Counted from the first letter of the stretch, positions 29,674 to 39,152 are shown. The stretch: DNA of 64,000 nt from Kitasatospora cheerisanensis KCTC 2395 (GCF_000696185.1 NZ_KK853997.1:3332907-3396906), one strand, 5' to 3'. Numbers and translations: made by a program. Notes: generated by a model not told the origin, from the letters alone.

Positions 29674-31274
29674 GTGACTTCACCTTCGACCGCCGAGCCC
29701 GAGCGCACCACCGGAAGCCCGTCCCGGTCCCGCGCGGACGCCGAGCGGCTGCTGCGCCGCCTCTCCCCGCGCGAGGCCCAGGCGCTGGCCCGGCTCGCCG
29801 CCGGCGACGACCTGCGGACCCTGGCCCGCCACCTCGGCATCGCCCCCGGCACCGCCCGCGCCCACCTCAACCGCGCCATGCGCAAGCTCGGCGTCCGCAG
29901 CCACGAGGAGGCCGCCGCCGTCGCCGCAACGCTGGCCGCACCGGCGGCTCCTGACGCCCCGCCGGCCGCCGAGCCGCCGCAGAAGGACGGCGCCCGGCCC
30001 GCCCCCCGGCAGCCCGAAGCCGCCGAGCAGGCCCCGACTCCGCCGCCGACCGACGCCCCGTCACCTGCCCCGACCCGCCCGGAGAAGCGCGCACAGCAGG
30101 CGCCGGCCGCACCGCCGACCGACGCGCCGTCAGCCACCGCCGCACCCCGCCCGGAGAAGCGCGCGCCGCAGCCCGACGCGCCCGCGCGGCCGGAACCCGC
30201 CGTCGTGGGCGAGGAGCCGCGCCCCGCCGCGTTCGCGGACTTCGCCGAGCGGGTCCACACCCGCCTGGTCCAGCAGACCTTCCTGCTGACCGGCCACCGG
30301 CACCGGGCCGTGCACGCCGTGCACCTCGCGCTGGGCGCGGCCGGCCGGCGCTGGGAGGAGGTGGCGGCGGCGCCGGACCCGGAGGGCCTGGTGCGGTCGG
30401 CGGCGTTCGACCTGGCGCTGTCGCCCTGGCACCGGGGCGGCCCGCGCCGGACCGGCGCGCCGTGGCGGCGGCGCCGGATCAAGGTCGCCGAGCCGGCCGA
30501 GCCGGAGCCGCCCGAGCGCCTGACGCCCCACGACCGGGCGCTGCTGAAGGCGCTGCAGCGGCTGTCGCGGCCGCGCCGCCGCGCGCTGGTGCTGCACGAC
30601 ACGCTGGGGCTGTCGGTGGAGCAGGTGGCGCTGGAGGTGGAGTCGAGCCGGGCGGCGGCCGCGGCCCGGGTGCGTTCGGCGCGGGAGTCGCTGGCCCGCG
30701 AGGTGCCGGCGCTGGTCGGCGCGGACCCGGACGCGGCGGGGTTCGGGGAGCGGCTCGGCGAGCTGCTGCACCGGGCGGCGGTGCACGGCTGCCCGGGTCC
30801 GCGGCGGCCGTCGCCGGCCCTGCTGGTCGCGGACAGCCGCGTGCACACCGGTCTGCTGACGGGCGCGGCGGCGGCTCTGACCGTCGGGGTGGGGGTGGCG
30901 ATGGCGACCACGCTGTTCGGGGTCGGCCCGGCCGAGCTGGTGCGCCCGGAGCTGCCGGAGGCGACGGCCTGCACGGCGGCCGGGTCGGGCAGCGCGGCCC
31001 GGCGGCCGAGGACGGCGCGCCGGGGCTGCAGACGCCGTGGTGCGGTCCGACGCCGGGGGTGCCGGCCCGGCTGGTCGGTCCGCCGGCCCGGGTGCTGCCG
31101 CCGGTCGGCCCGGCCGGGAGCGCCGACGGTTCGGACGGCGCGAACCTGCTGCCGGCCGGCCCGTTCGAGGCCCGCCGTCCGCCGGTCGTCCCGTTGTCGG
31201 CCCGCCGCCCGCTGCCGCCGCCGCTGGCCGTCGCCTGCGTGCCGTTCGAACGCTGCCGTCCCCGCGGGGCCTGA
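29674..31274 (+). CDS. Regulator with two HTH modules and C-terminal membrane segment (frame broken near 30985-31005)
   Basis: The intended product has about 533 residues. A LuxR/sigma-4-like HTH lies at about residues 20-75 (LSPREAQALARLAAGDDLRTLARHLGIAPGTARAHLNRAM). A Pro/Ala linker of about 90 residues with near-repeats (PPTDAPS, RPEKRA) follows. Next come a helical sigma-70 region-2-like part and a second HTH (LKALQRLSRPRRRALVLHDTLGLSVEQVALEVESSRAAAAAR). One membrane segment near residue 395 precedes a Pro-rich tail ending CVPFERCRPRGA. The GTG at 29674 has GGAGG 6-7 nt upstream. Its length lacks one base. It is probably a membrane-anchored sigma-like or anti-sigma-like regulator. Targets are unknown. 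Confidence 0.62.
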
Positions 31275-31290
31275 GCGTCCGCGGGAACGC

Positions 31291-31329
31291 CGAAGGCGCC
31301 GCCCGCCTTCGCGGTGGGCGGCGCCTTCG
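31291..31329. terminator. 17-bp hairpin between regulator and sucD
   Basis: Arms 31291-31307 and 31313-31329 pair with a single wobble. The hairpin separates the convergent stops of the HTH regulator (31274) and sucD (31355). Confidence 0.85.
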
Positions 31330-31354
31330 TGCCGAAGCGGTGTCGCGTGCTGCC

Positions 31355-32245
31355 TTACTTGGCGGCGGCGATCAGCTCGCGGGCCAGGCGGGCGGTCTCG
31401 GACGGCGTCTTGCCGACCTTGACGCCGGCGGCCTCGAGGGCCTCCTTCTTCGCCTGGGCGGTGCCGGAGGAGCCGGAGACGATGGCGCCGGCGTGGCCCA
31501 TGGTCTTGCCCTCGGGCGCGGTGAAGCCCGCGACGTAGCCGACGACCGGCTTGGTGACGTGCTCGGCGATGTACGCCGCGGCACGCTCCTCGGCGTCGCC
31601 GCCGATCTCGCCGATCATGACGATCAGCTCGGTCTCCGGGTCCTCCTGGAACGCCTTGAGGGCGTCGATGTGGGTGGTGCCGATGACCGGGTCGCCGCCG
31701 ATGCCCACCGCGGAGGAGAAGCCGAGGTCGCGCAGCTCGTACATGAGCTGGTAGGTCAGGGTGCCGGACTTCGACACCAGACCGATCTTGCCCGAGCCGG
31801 TGATGTTGGCCGGGATGATGCCCGCGTTGGACTGTCCGGGGCTGATCAGGCCGGGGCAGTTCGGGCCGATGATGCGGGTCTTGTTGCCCTTGGCGCCGGC
31901 GTGGGCCCAGAAGGCGGCGGTGTCGTGCACCGGAACGCCCTCGGTGATGACCACGGCCAGGCCGATCTCGGCGTCGATCGCCTCGACGACGGCGGACTTG
32001 GTGAACGCCGGCGGGACGAAGATGACGGTGACGTCGGCACCGGTCTTCTCCATCGCCTCGACCACGGTGCCGAACACCGGGACCTCGGTGCCGTCCACGT
32101 CCACGGTGGTGCCGGCCTTGCGCGGGTTCACGCCGCCGACGATCCGGGTGCCGGAGGCGAGCATGCGGCGGGTGTGCTTCATGCCCTCGGAGCCGGTCAT
32201 GCCCTGGACGATGACCTTGCTGTCCTTGGTAAGGAAGATAGCCAT
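31355..32245 (-). CDS. sucD: Succinyl-CoA synthetase alpha subunit
   Basis: SucD carries the phosphohistidine and CoA site of succinyl-CoA ligase, the substrate-level phosphorylation step of the TCA cycle. The sequence shows [20 protein letters not shown] (CoA binding) at the start, [17 protein letters not shown] near residue 124 and the active-site His in [13 protein letters not shown] near residue 245. It has 296 residues and a start 18 bp after the sucC stop, so sucC and sucD form an operon. Confidence 0.96.
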   Translation of the reverse strand: MAIFLTKDSKVIVQGMTGSEGMKHTRRMLASGTRIVGGVNPRKAGTTVDVDGTEVPVFGTVVEAMEKTGADVTVIFVPPAFTKSAVVEAIDAEIGLAVVITEGVPVHDTAAFWAHAGAKGNKTRIIGPNCPGLISPGQSNAGIIPANITGSGKIGLVSKSGTLTYQLMYELRDLGFSSAVGIGGDPVIGTTHIDALKAFQEDPETELIVMIGEIGGDAEERAAAYIAEHVTKPVVGYVAGFTAPEGKTMGHAGAIVSGSSGTAQAKKEALEAAGVKVGKTPSETARLARELIAAAK

Positions 32246-32263
32246 GGTGTTAAGTCCCCTTCC

Positions 32264-33436
32264 TTACTTGTTGGCCAGCTCGGCGGCGCGGTCAGCGGCG
32301 CCGTCCATGGTGTCCACCTGCTCGACCAGCGGGTGGTTGGCGTCGGTCAGGATCTGGCGACCCAGCTCCGCGTTGTTGCCGTCCAGGCGGACGACGAGCG
32401 GCTTGGTCACGGCCTCGCCCTTGCTCTCCAGGAGCGCGAGGGCCTGCACGATGCCGTTGGCGACCGCGTCGCACGCGGTGATGCCGCCGAAGACGTTGAC
32501 GAAGACCGACTTGACGTCGGTGTCGCCCAGGATGATCTCCAGGCCGTTCGCCATCACCTCGGCGGACGCGCCGCCGCCGATGTCGAGGAAGTTGGCCGGC
32601 TTCACGCCGCCGTGGTTCTCACCGGCGTACGCGACGACGTCCAGGGTGCTCATGACGAGGCCCGCGCCGTTGCCGATGATGCCGACCTGGCCGTCGAGCT
32701 TGACGTAGTTCAGGCCCTTCGCCTTGGCCGCGGCCTCCAGCGGGTTGGCGGCGGCCTTGTCCTCGAGCGCCTCGTGCTCCGGCTGGCGGAACTCGGCGTT
32801 CTCGTCGAGGGAGACCTTGCCGTCGAGGGCGATGATCTTGCCGTCGCCGGACTTGATCAGCGGGTTGACCTCGACCAGGAGGGCGTCCTCCTTGACGAAG
32901 ACGACCCAGAGCTTCTGCAGGACATCGGCGACCTGGTCGGCGATCTCGGCCGGGAACTTCGCGGCGGCGACGATCTCGGCGGCCTTCTCCGCGGTGACGC
33001 CCTCGTTGGCGTCCACCGGGATCTTGGCGAGCGCGTCCGGGTTCTCCTCGGCCACGACCTCGATCTCCACGCCGCCCTCGACGCTGGCCATCGCCAGGAA
33101 GGTGCGGTTGGTGCGGTCCAGCAGGAAGGAGACGTAGTACTCCTCCTGGATGTCCGCGGTCTGCGCCAGCATCACCTTGTGGACGGTGTGGCCCTTGATG
33201 TCCATGCCGAGGATCGCCTCGGCCTTGGCCACGGCGTCCTGCGGGTCGGACGCGAGCTTCACGCCACCGGCCTTGCCTCGGCCACCCACCTTCACCTGAG
33301 CCTTGACGACGGCTCGGCCGCCGAAGCGCTCCGCGATGGCGGCAGCGTCTGCGGCGGTCTCGATGACATCGCCGTCAAGCACGGGTACACCGTGCTTGGC
33401 GAAGAGGTCCCTCGCCTGGTACTCGAACAGGTCCAC
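32264..33436 (-). CDS. sucC: ADP-forming succinyl-CoA synthetase beta subunit
   Basis: The product has 390 residues. It starts [20 protein letters not shown], followed by an ATP-grasp domain ([20 protein letters not shown]) and the C-terminal CoA-ligase domain ([36 protein letters not shown]). SucC supplies nucleotide and succinate binding in the SucCD heterotetramer. It is the first gene of the sucCD operon. The 340-bp upstream region contains a CRP-like site at 33654-33667. Confidence 0.96.
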   Translation of the reverse strand: MDLFEYQARDLFAKHGVPVLDGDVIETAADAAAIAERFGGRAVVKAQVKVGGRGKAGGVKLASDPQDAVAKAEAILGMDIKGHTVHKVMLAQTADIQEEYYVSFLLDRTNRTFLAMASVEGGVEIEVVAEENPDALAKIPVDANEGVTAEKAAEIVAAAKFPAEIADQVADVLQKLWVVFVKEDALLVEVNPLIKSGDGKIIALDGKVSLDENAEFRQPEHEALEDKAAANPLEAAAKAKGLNYVKLDGQVGIIGNGAGLVMSTLDVVAYAGENHGGVKPANFLDIGGGASAEVMANGLEIILGDTDVKSVFVNVFGGITACDAVANGIVQALALLESKGEAVTKPLVVRLDGNNAELGRQILTDANHPLVEQVDTMDGAADRAAELANK

Positions 33437-33776
33437 GTGTTTGTCCTTGTTCGTGGTCGCGGAATGTGTCTCTACGAGCGTGCCACGGCAGGATCTTCGC
33501 TGCGGGTCGTCGGCGCTGAGCGGGTACGCAGATGTACGGCCTTGCGGCCCACTCAGGTGCCGTGCGCATCGTCAATCAACACGCGCGTCACGTCCGCATG
33601 GCAGGTTATCCCCGGACGACCGGCGTGTTTCCCCCGGGACCGGCTCCGCGATCGTGAGAACCGTCACAACCGGCCTGGCCCGGCGTGTCGGCGGGCCGCC
33701 CCGAGGCCCTGGGCGCGCGACGGTCGGCCGCACCACAGGATCACCCGCACGGGTGGTGGCGCGGCCCGTTGACGCG
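33437..33776. other. Intergenic region upstream of sucCD
   Basis: This 340-bp gap lies between sucC and the VWA gene, both on the minus strand. It should hold the sucC promoter and the 3' end region of the VWA transcript. No open frame looks coding. The only clear motif is the GTGA-N6-TCAC dyad at 33654-33667. No intrinsic terminator was identified. Confidence 0.5.
33654..33667. promoter_or_regulatory. CRP-like dyad upstream of sucC
   Basis: GTGAGAACCGTCAC has perfect GTGA and TCAC half sites with six bases between, the pattern bound by CRP/FNR-family proteins including Streptomyces Crp (core GTG-N6-CNC). It lies about 220 bp upstream of the sucC start. Confidence 0.45.
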
Positions 33777-34910
33777 TCACTGCCGGTCCGGCACCGGCAG
33801 CGGACGCTTCTCGATCGCGGCCGCCATGATGTCCGGGAACGCGTCCGGGGTGCAGGCGAACGCCGGGGCCCCCAGCGCGGCCAGCGCCTGCGCGTGCGCG
33901 TGGTCGTAGGCCGGCGCGCCCTCGTCGGAGAGCGCCAGCAGCGCGATGAACTGCACGCCCGACGCCTTCATCGCCGCCACCCGCTTCAGCATCTCGTCCC
34001 GGATGCCGCCCTCGTACAGGTCGCTGATCAGCACCACGATCGTCTCGGACGGCCGGCTGATCTTCGACTGGCAGTAGGCCAGCGCCCGGTTGATGTCGGT
34101 GCCGCCGCCGAGCTGGGTCGCGAACAGCACGTCCACCGGGTCGCTGAGCTGCTCGGTCAGGTCCACCACCGAGGTGTCGAACACCACCAGCCGGGTGTCC
34201 AGGCTGTGCATCGACGCCAGCACCGCGCCGAACACCGCCGAGTGCACCACCGAGGGCGCCATCGACCCGGACTGGTCGATGCAGAGGATCACGTCCTTCT
34301 TCACCGCCCGCTGCGCCCGGGCGTAGCCGACCAGCCGCTCCGGCACCACGGTCCGGTACTCCGGCAGGTACTTCGACAGGTTGGCGCGGATGGTGCGGTC
34401 CCAGTCGATGTCGCGGTGCTTGGGCCGGTTGACCTTGGCGCTGCGGTCCAGTGCCCCGCCGAGCGTCGAGCGGGTCCGGTCGGCCAGCCGGCGCTCCAGC
34501 TCCGCGACCACCCGGCCGACCACCAGGCGGGCGGTCTCCCGGGTGGTCTCCGGGAGGGCGTGCTTCAGCGACAGCAGCGTCCCCACCAGGTGCACGTCCG
34601 GTTCGACCGCGGCCAGCATCTCCGGCTCCAGCAGCAACCGGTCCAGGCCCAGCCGGGAGATCGCGTCCTGCTGCATCAGCTGCACCACGCTGGTCGGGAA
34701 GTACTCCCGGATGTCGCCCAGCCAGCGCGCCACCTGCGGCGCGGACCCGCCGAGGCCGGCCGACCGCTTGCCGTCCTCCCGGTACAGCGCCCCCAGTGCC
34801 CCGTCCATCGCCGCGTCCCGCCGCGACAGCCGCACCCCGGTCCCGTCCCCGTCGGCACCCAGCACGAGCCGCCAACGTCGCATCCGCTCATCGTCCTGAC
34901 GGACAGTCAT
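33777..34910 (-). CDS. VWA domain protein of the MoxR-linked set (YehP-like)
   Basis: The product has 377 residues. The N-terminal 200 residues are helical (YFPTSVVQLMQQDAISRLGL, LPETTRETARLVVGRVVAEL). The von Willebrand A domain then has the full metal site: DxSxS as DQSGS at 212-216, Thr in QLGGGTDINRALA and Asp in VVLISDLYEGG. MoxR AAA+ ATPases act with VWA proteins as metal-dependent adaptors for remodelling complexes. The domain order fits E. coli YehP. It lies 198 bp after the DUF5682 stop on the same strand, in its own transcription unit or a loosely spaced operon. Confidence 0.85.
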   Translation of the reverse strand: MTVRQDDERMRRWRLVLGADGDGTGVRLSRRDAAMDGALGALYREDGKRSAGLGGSAPQVARWLGDIREYFPTSVVQLMQQDAISRLGLDRLLLEPEMLAAVEPDVHLVGTLLSLKHALPETTRETARLVVGRVVAELERRLADRTRSTLGGALDRSAKVNRPKHRDIDWDRTIRANLSKYLPEYRTVVPERLVGYARAQRAVKKDVILCIDQSGSMAPSVVHSAVFGAVLASMHSLDTRLVVFDTSVVDLTEQLSDPVDVLFATQLGGGTDINRALAYCQSKISRPSETIVVLISDLYEGGIRDEMLKRVAAMKASGVQFIALLALSDEGAPAYDHAHAQALAALGAPAFACTPDAFPDIMAAAIEKRPLPVPDRQ

Positions 34911-34934
34911 CTGACAATCACTCCTCTACCCCCA

Positions 34935-35001
34935 CGCCCCGTCAGGAGGCGCGGGAACTGCGCCCTCGCCCCGCGCCCCGCCAGGGGCGCGGGAACTGCG
35001 C
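34935..35001. repeat. Two tandem copies of a Streptomyces-type intergenic repeat
   Basis: Units 34935-34963 and 34974-35001 share CGCCCCG followed by CAGG(A/G)GGCGCGGGAACTGCGC-like sequence, differing by few bases. Closely similar GGCGCGGGAACTGCGCGA words are, from memory, widespread between genes in Streptomyces genomes. The units lie between the DUF5682 stop and the VWA start. They could fold (CGCCCC with GGGGCG) and influence read-through. Confidence 0.65.
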
Positions 35002-35108
35002 GAAGCGGAAGGTACGAACGGGAAAGATCGGGGCAGCACGGCGGCGCACCCTGCGGACCGCCCGACGCGGCGGGAACACCACCGATCCTGCCGCCCGCGT
35101 ACGACAAC

Positions 35109-37436
35109 TCAGCTCGCGCGGCGGTCCGACTGGCGCGGGATCCGCGGGTGCGGGATGCCGAGCAGCAGGGCCAGCACCGGCGTCGTCGCGTCGGCGCGGT
35201 CCTCGTCCAACGCGCTGTCAGGACCGGCGGCGGCCACCGGCGTTGCCAGCGGGCCGGCCGCCACCCGGGAGCCGATGGTGTGGCGGACGCCCGTCTCCAG
35301 GGAGGAGAAGGTGCGGCGCAGCACCGGCAGCAGGTCGGTGAAGGTGTCGGCGGGGACGCCGCACAGCCAGCCGTCGAGCAGGCCGAGCAGGGCCGGGTCG
35401 TGCAGCAGCAGCGCGCCGCCGCCGGAGACGAAGCCCTCGACCCAGCCGGCGGCGTCCAGCGGGCCGGAGGCGATCGAGAGGACCAGGCCGAGGCGCCGGC
35501 CGGCCTCCTCGGTGTCGATCCGGCCGTCGTCCAGCAGCAGCCGGACCGCCCGCCCGCGCAGCAGCCCGGGGACGCCGGTGGCCGGGCCGCCGTGCGGTTC
35601 ACGGGCGGCGAGCGCGGTGAGGGTGCCGGCCCAGCGGTCGGCGACGGCGGTGTCGGAGAGCAGCGCGATCGCCTGGTGCACGGCGTCGATCTCGGTGCGG
35701 CGGGCGCCCGCGCCGTCCGCGTCGAGGCCGGTGCAGGCGGCGGGCAGGGCGACGCAGAGGCGTTCGGCGAGGCCGAGGGCGACAGCGGTGAGGGCGCTGG
35801 TGTCGGTGGCCCGGACATCGCCGTAGCGCAGGGTGCGGACCAGCGCGGGGAGCGCGGCGGCGAGGTGGCCGGCGTCGGTGTCGAGCGCGGCGCGGTCGGC
35901 GAGCCGCCGCATCACCTCGGGCAGCGCGTCGGGCAGCCCGGCCAGCAGGCAGTGCTCGGCGAGTTCGGTGAGCGCGGTGAGTTCGGCGGTGGCCGCGTCG
36001 GCGATCGCCTTGCCGGTGGCGGCGCCCTGCACGGTGGTGCCCCACTGGCCGGCCTCGACCAGGCGGATCGCGTACTCGGGTTCCCAGGCGAGCTGCCAGA
36101 CCTCCCGGAAGGTGCCGGTGGACTGCACGCCGTCGCGGGTCGGCCGGCCCCAGTGCAGGCCGAGCAGGCGCAGCCGGTGCAGCAGGCGGGAGCGTTCCGC
36201 GTCGAGGTCCTTGCGCAGGTCGAGGACGAGGTCGCGGGTGGTGGCCTCGGGCTTGAGCCGCAGCGTGCGCTGAAGGCGCGTCAGGTCGCGCTGGAGCGGC
36301 ACGGCGGGTGCGCCGTCGGGGACTTCGCCGAGCGCGTCGCCGACCACCAGCCGGTCGTGCACCAGGGCGAGCGCCACGTCGGAGCCGTCGCACAGGACGG
36401 CGCGCACCGTGTCCAGGGTCTCGGTGAGGCCGGGCAGCGGGCGGCCGCGCATCGCGGCGAGGCTGTCGGCGAGGCGGATCGCCTCGATGACGTGCGCGGA
36501 GGAGACCGGGTGGTCCTCGCCGCGGAGCAGTTCGGCGACCTTGGTCATCCAGCGGGCGACCGGCTGCTCGGGGGTGGTGTACAGGTGGTGGTACCAGCCG
36601 GGCGAGTCGATGCCGGCGCCGTAGCCGGTGTGCTGGGACAGCCGGCGGTGGGTCCACGGCACCCAGGTGAGTTCGGTCCTGAGCTTCTTGGGGAGTTCGG
36701 CGAGCAGCGCCCGGTCGTGCGCGACGGTCGGCATGGCGGCGAGCGCGGGCACGTGCCAGGCGCCGCAGACCACCGCGATGCGGCGGTGGCCGGCCCGGCG
36801 GGCGGCCCGGATCTGCTGCCGCATGGCGGCCTCGCGGACCTCGTCGCGCCGTTCGGCGGGGTGGTGCTCGCGCAGCGCGGCCATCGCCTCGGAGAGGGCG
36901 GCGAACGGGGCGAGGGGGTCACCGTCGGGGGCGCGGTGCTCGATCACGTCCTCCCACCAGGCCTCCGGGTCCGGGTGCCCGGCGGCGGCGGCGAGTTCGG
37001 CGATCGGGTCGACCGGGCCGGGCCCGGAAGTGCCCCCCGGCACTTCCGACCCCTCCCCCTCTTCTGACGCGTCGTCGGGCCCGGACGTCGCAGGCGGATT
37101 TCCGCGCGGCCCGAGTGCGAGGCTCTGCCCGGCGGGCAGGTCGATGAAGCGGACCGGCACGCCGGCGTCGGCGGCGTGGCGCAGCGCCACCCACTCCGGG
37201 GAGAACTCGGCGAACGGCCAGAACGCGGCCCGCGCCGGGTCGTCGCTGACGTGGGCGAGCAGGGCGACCGGCGGCACCATGTCCTTCTCGGCGGCCAGCG
37301 CGGCGAGTTCGTCGGCCTCCGGCGGGCCCTCGATCAGCACCGCGTCGGGCTGCAGGGCGGCCAGCGCGGCGGCGACCGCGCGGGCCGAACCGGGGCCGTG
37401 GTGGCGCACCCCGAGCAGCGTCACCTGGGCAGTCAC
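35109..37436 (-). CDS. DUF5682 family protein, TraB/ChaN-like N-terminal motifs (YehM-like)
   Basis: The product has 775 residues. The N-terminal domain shows LLGVRHHGPGSARAV near 7-21, PDAVLIEGPPEADEL near 30-44, FWPFAEFSPEW near 72-82 and GAWHVPAL at 225-232. These paired His/Glu and GxxH elements recall the TraB/TIKI/ChaN hydrolase-like superfamily; that link is my inference. An acidic Gly/Pro insert covers residues about 110-142. The remaining 500 residues are mostly helical, with many Leu/Ala repeats, and probably a scaffold. The GTG at 37436 overlaps the MoxR stop by four bases (GTGA), so it is coupled to the ATPase. Biochemical function is unknown. Confidence 0.82.
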   Translation of the reverse strand: MTAQVTLLGVRHHGPGSARAVAAALAALQPDAVLIEGPPEADELAALAAEKDMVPPVALLAHVSDDPARAAFWPFAEFSPEWVALRHAADAGVPVRFIDLPAGQSLALGPRGNPPATSGPDDASEEGEGSEVPGGTSGPGPVDPIAELAAAAGHPDPEAWWEDVIEHRAPDGDPLAPFAALSEAMAALREHHPAERRDEVREAAMRQQIRAARRAGHRRIAVVCGAWHVPALAAMPTVAHDRALLAELPKKLRTELTWVPWTHRRLSQHTGYGAGIDSPGWYHHLYTTPEQPVARWMTKVAELLRGEDHPVSSAHVIEAIRLADSLAAMRGRPLPGLTETLDTVRAVLCDGSDVALALVHDRLVVGDALGEVPDGAPAVPLQRDLTRLQRTLRLKPEATTRDLVLDLRKDLDAERSRLLHRLRLLGLHWGRPTRDGVQSTGTFREVWQLAWEPEYAIRLVEAGQWGTTVQGAATGKAIADAATAELTALTELAEHCLLAGLPDALPEVMRRLADRAALDTDAGHLAAALPALVRTLRYGDVRATDTSALTAVALGLAERLCVALPAACTGLDADGAGARRTEIDAVHQAIALLSDTAVADRWAGTLTALAAREPHGGPATGVPGLLRGRAVRLLLDDGRIDTEEAGRRLGLVLSIASGPLDAAGWVEGFVSGGGALLLHDPALLGLLDGWLCGVPADTFTDLLPVLRRTFSSLETGVRHTIGSRVAAGPLATPVAAAGPDSALDEDRADATTPVLALLLGIPHPRIPRQSDRRAS

Positions 37437-38530
37437 GCGGAGACCTCCCGGGCGGCCCGGTAGAAGTCCTTCCAGCCGTCGCGGTCGCGGACCACGCCTT
37501 CCACGTACTCGCGCCACACCTGCCGGTCGGCGACCGGGTCGCGGACCACCGCGCCGACGATGCCGTCCGCGACGTCGCCGGCCCGTAGCACGCCGTCGCC
37601 GAAGTGGGTGGCGAGGGCGAGCCCGTTGGTGACCACCGAGATCGCCTCGGCGGTGGACAGCGTGCCGCTGGGGGTCTTCACCTTGGTGCGGCCGTCGGCG
37701 GTCAGGCCGGCCCGCAGCTCGCGGAAGACGGTGACCACGCGGCGGATCTCCTCGGCGCCGCCCGGCAGTTCGGGCAGGTCGAGGGAGCGGCCGAGCTGGC
37801 CGACCCGGCGGGTGACGATCTCCACCTCCTCGTCGAGGGTGGCGGGCAGCGGCAGCACCACGGTGTTGAAGCGGCGGCGCAGCGCGGAGGAGAGCTCGTT
37901 GACGCCGCGGTCGCGGTCGTTGGCGGTGGCGATCACGTTGAAGCCGCGCACCGCCTGGACCTCGGTGCCGAGTTCGGGCACCGGCAGGGTCTTCTCGGAC
38001 AGGATGGTGATCAGGCTGTCCTGCACGTCGGCGGGGATGCGGGTGAGCTCCTCGACGCGGGCGATCTGCCCGTCCCGCATGGAGCGCATCAGCGGGGACG
38101 GCACCAGGGCGTCCTCGCTGGGGCCGTGGGCGAGCAGCTGGGCGTAGTTCCAGCCGTAGCGGACGGCCTCCTCGGGCGTGCCGGCGGTGCCCTGGACGAG
38201 CCGGGTGGAGTCGCCGGAGATCGCGGCGGCCAGGTGCTCGGACACCCAGGTCTTGGCGGTGCCGGGCACGCCGAGCAGCAGCAGCGCCCGGTCGGTGGCC
38301 AGCGTGGTGACGGCGACCTCGACGATCCGGCGCGGGCCGATGTACTTGGGCGTGATGACGGTGCCGTCGGCGAGTTCGCCGCCCAGCAGGTAGGTGGCGA
38401 CCGCCCACGGCGAGAGCCGCCAGCGCTCCGGTCGCGGCCGGTCGTCGTGCCGGGCGAGGGCGGCCAGTTCGTCGGCGAAGGCGTCCTCGGCGTGCTGCCG
38501 CAGGACCTCGCTGGTCGTCTCGGTGGTCAT
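37433..38530 (-). CDS. MoxR-family AAA+ ATPase (YehL-like)
   Basis: The product has 365 residues. It shows Walker A GVPGTAKTW near residue 90, sensor-1 VIATANDRDRG near residue 205 and the Arg-finger region ALRRRFNTVVLPLP. The Walker B position reads QIARVEELTR, with Glu where most MoxR proteins have Asp. A VKTPSGTLSTAEAISV lid region follows. MoxR ATPases remodel partner proteins together with VWA proteins. The ATG at 38530 follows GGAG with 6-nt spacing. It is first in the minus-strand pair with DUF5682. Confidence 0.88.
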   Translation of the reverse strand: MTTETTSEVLRQHAEDAFADELAALARHDDRPRPERWRLSPWAVATYLLGGELADGTVITPKYIGPRRIVEVAVTTLATDRALLLLGVPGTAKTWVSEHLAAAISGDSTRLVQGTAGTPEEAVRYGWNYAQLLAHGPSEDALVPSPLMRSMRDGQIARVEELTRIPADVQDSLITILSEKTLPVPELGTEVQAVRGFNVIATANDRDRGVNELSSALRRRFNTVVLPLPATLDEEVEIVTRRVGQLGRSLDLPELPGGAEEIRRVVTVFRELRAGLTADGRTKVKTPSGTLSTAEAISVVTNGLALATHFGDGVLRAGDVADGIVGAVVRDPVADRQVWREYVEGVVRDRDGWKDFYRAAREVSA

Positions 38531-38640
38531 CGACCGCTCCGATCTCACGGGACGTCAGAACACTGCGCAGAAAGGGCGCGAAGAACGAACGACACGGCGC
38601 TGACCTGGGGAGACGTACTCCCGTTCGGGCCGTGTGAGAC

Positions 38641-39066
38641 CTACTCTGCCGCCTGCCACTGACAACCGGCGCCCCGCCGGGCCGCCGCCCACGGCCACAA
38701 CTGCGCCACGCCGAACGCCACTTCCACGGCCAGGAAGCCCCCCAGCAGGCCGGTCGCGCCGTGCGCCAGCGCCCAGGCCTGCCAGCAGGCGAACAGCACC
38801 CGCGCCGCGCCGTCGTACAGTCCGTGCACCGGCAGCGGGCGGAGCAGCCGCAGCAGCGCCCACACCACCACCAGCGAGCCCATCAGGTTGGCGAACAGCG
38901 TCAGCACCGGTTCCGGCGGCGGCAGTTCGCCGACGCCGAGGGCCCGGGCGGCGGCGTTCATCGCGCGGTGGGCGAGGGCGAAGGTCCAGGGGGTGGCGAA
39001 CGGGGCGGTGACCAGCAGGTCGTACCAGGCGCTGGCGCGGATCGTGCGGAGGTGACGGGTCGTCAT
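38641..39066 (-). CDS. Small four-segment membrane protein next to MerR regulator
   Basis: The product has 141 residues with hydrophobic segments near 16-34, 57-75, 84-102 and 107-127. It has a basic N-terminus (MTTRHLRTIRASAWYDLLV) and a single Cys near the C-terminus. I do not recognise the family. It is divergent from a MerR gene with 86 bp between the start codons, and a 24-bp dyad lies in that gap. It is therefore the most likely target of that regulator. No catalytic motif is visible. Confidence 0.65.
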   Translation of the reverse strand: MTTRHLRTIRASAWYDLLVTAPFATPWTFALAHRAMNAAARALGVGELPPPEPVLTLFANLMGSLVVVWALLRLLRPLPVHGLYDGAARVLFACWQAWALAHGATGLLGGFLAVEVAFGVAQLWPWAAARRGAGCQWQAAE

Positions 39067-39105
39067 CGGACGGGCTCCTTCGGTCGCGGGGACCGGTCCA
39101 GGCTC

Positions 39106-39129
39106 GACCCTGGAGTACTGTCCAGGGTC
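39106..39129. promoter_or_regulatory. MerR-type operator between divergent membrane gene and merR-like gene
   Basis: Perfect 9-bp arms GACCCTGGA and TCCAGGGTC flank GTACTG. A minus-strand TTGACC overlaps one end (39131-39126) and TACTGT at 39116-39121 fits a plus-strand -10 box. Long-spacer dyads of this type are where MerR proteins bind and untwist promoters. Confidence 0.65.
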
Positions 39130-39152
39130 AAGTCGCCGACGGAGGCAGGGGC

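Noticed and set aside
31037..37067. Very long plus-strand open frames opposite sucCD and DUF5682
   Set aside because: They are Gly/Val/Arg/Asp-rich shadows, while the minus-strand frames encode known proteins.
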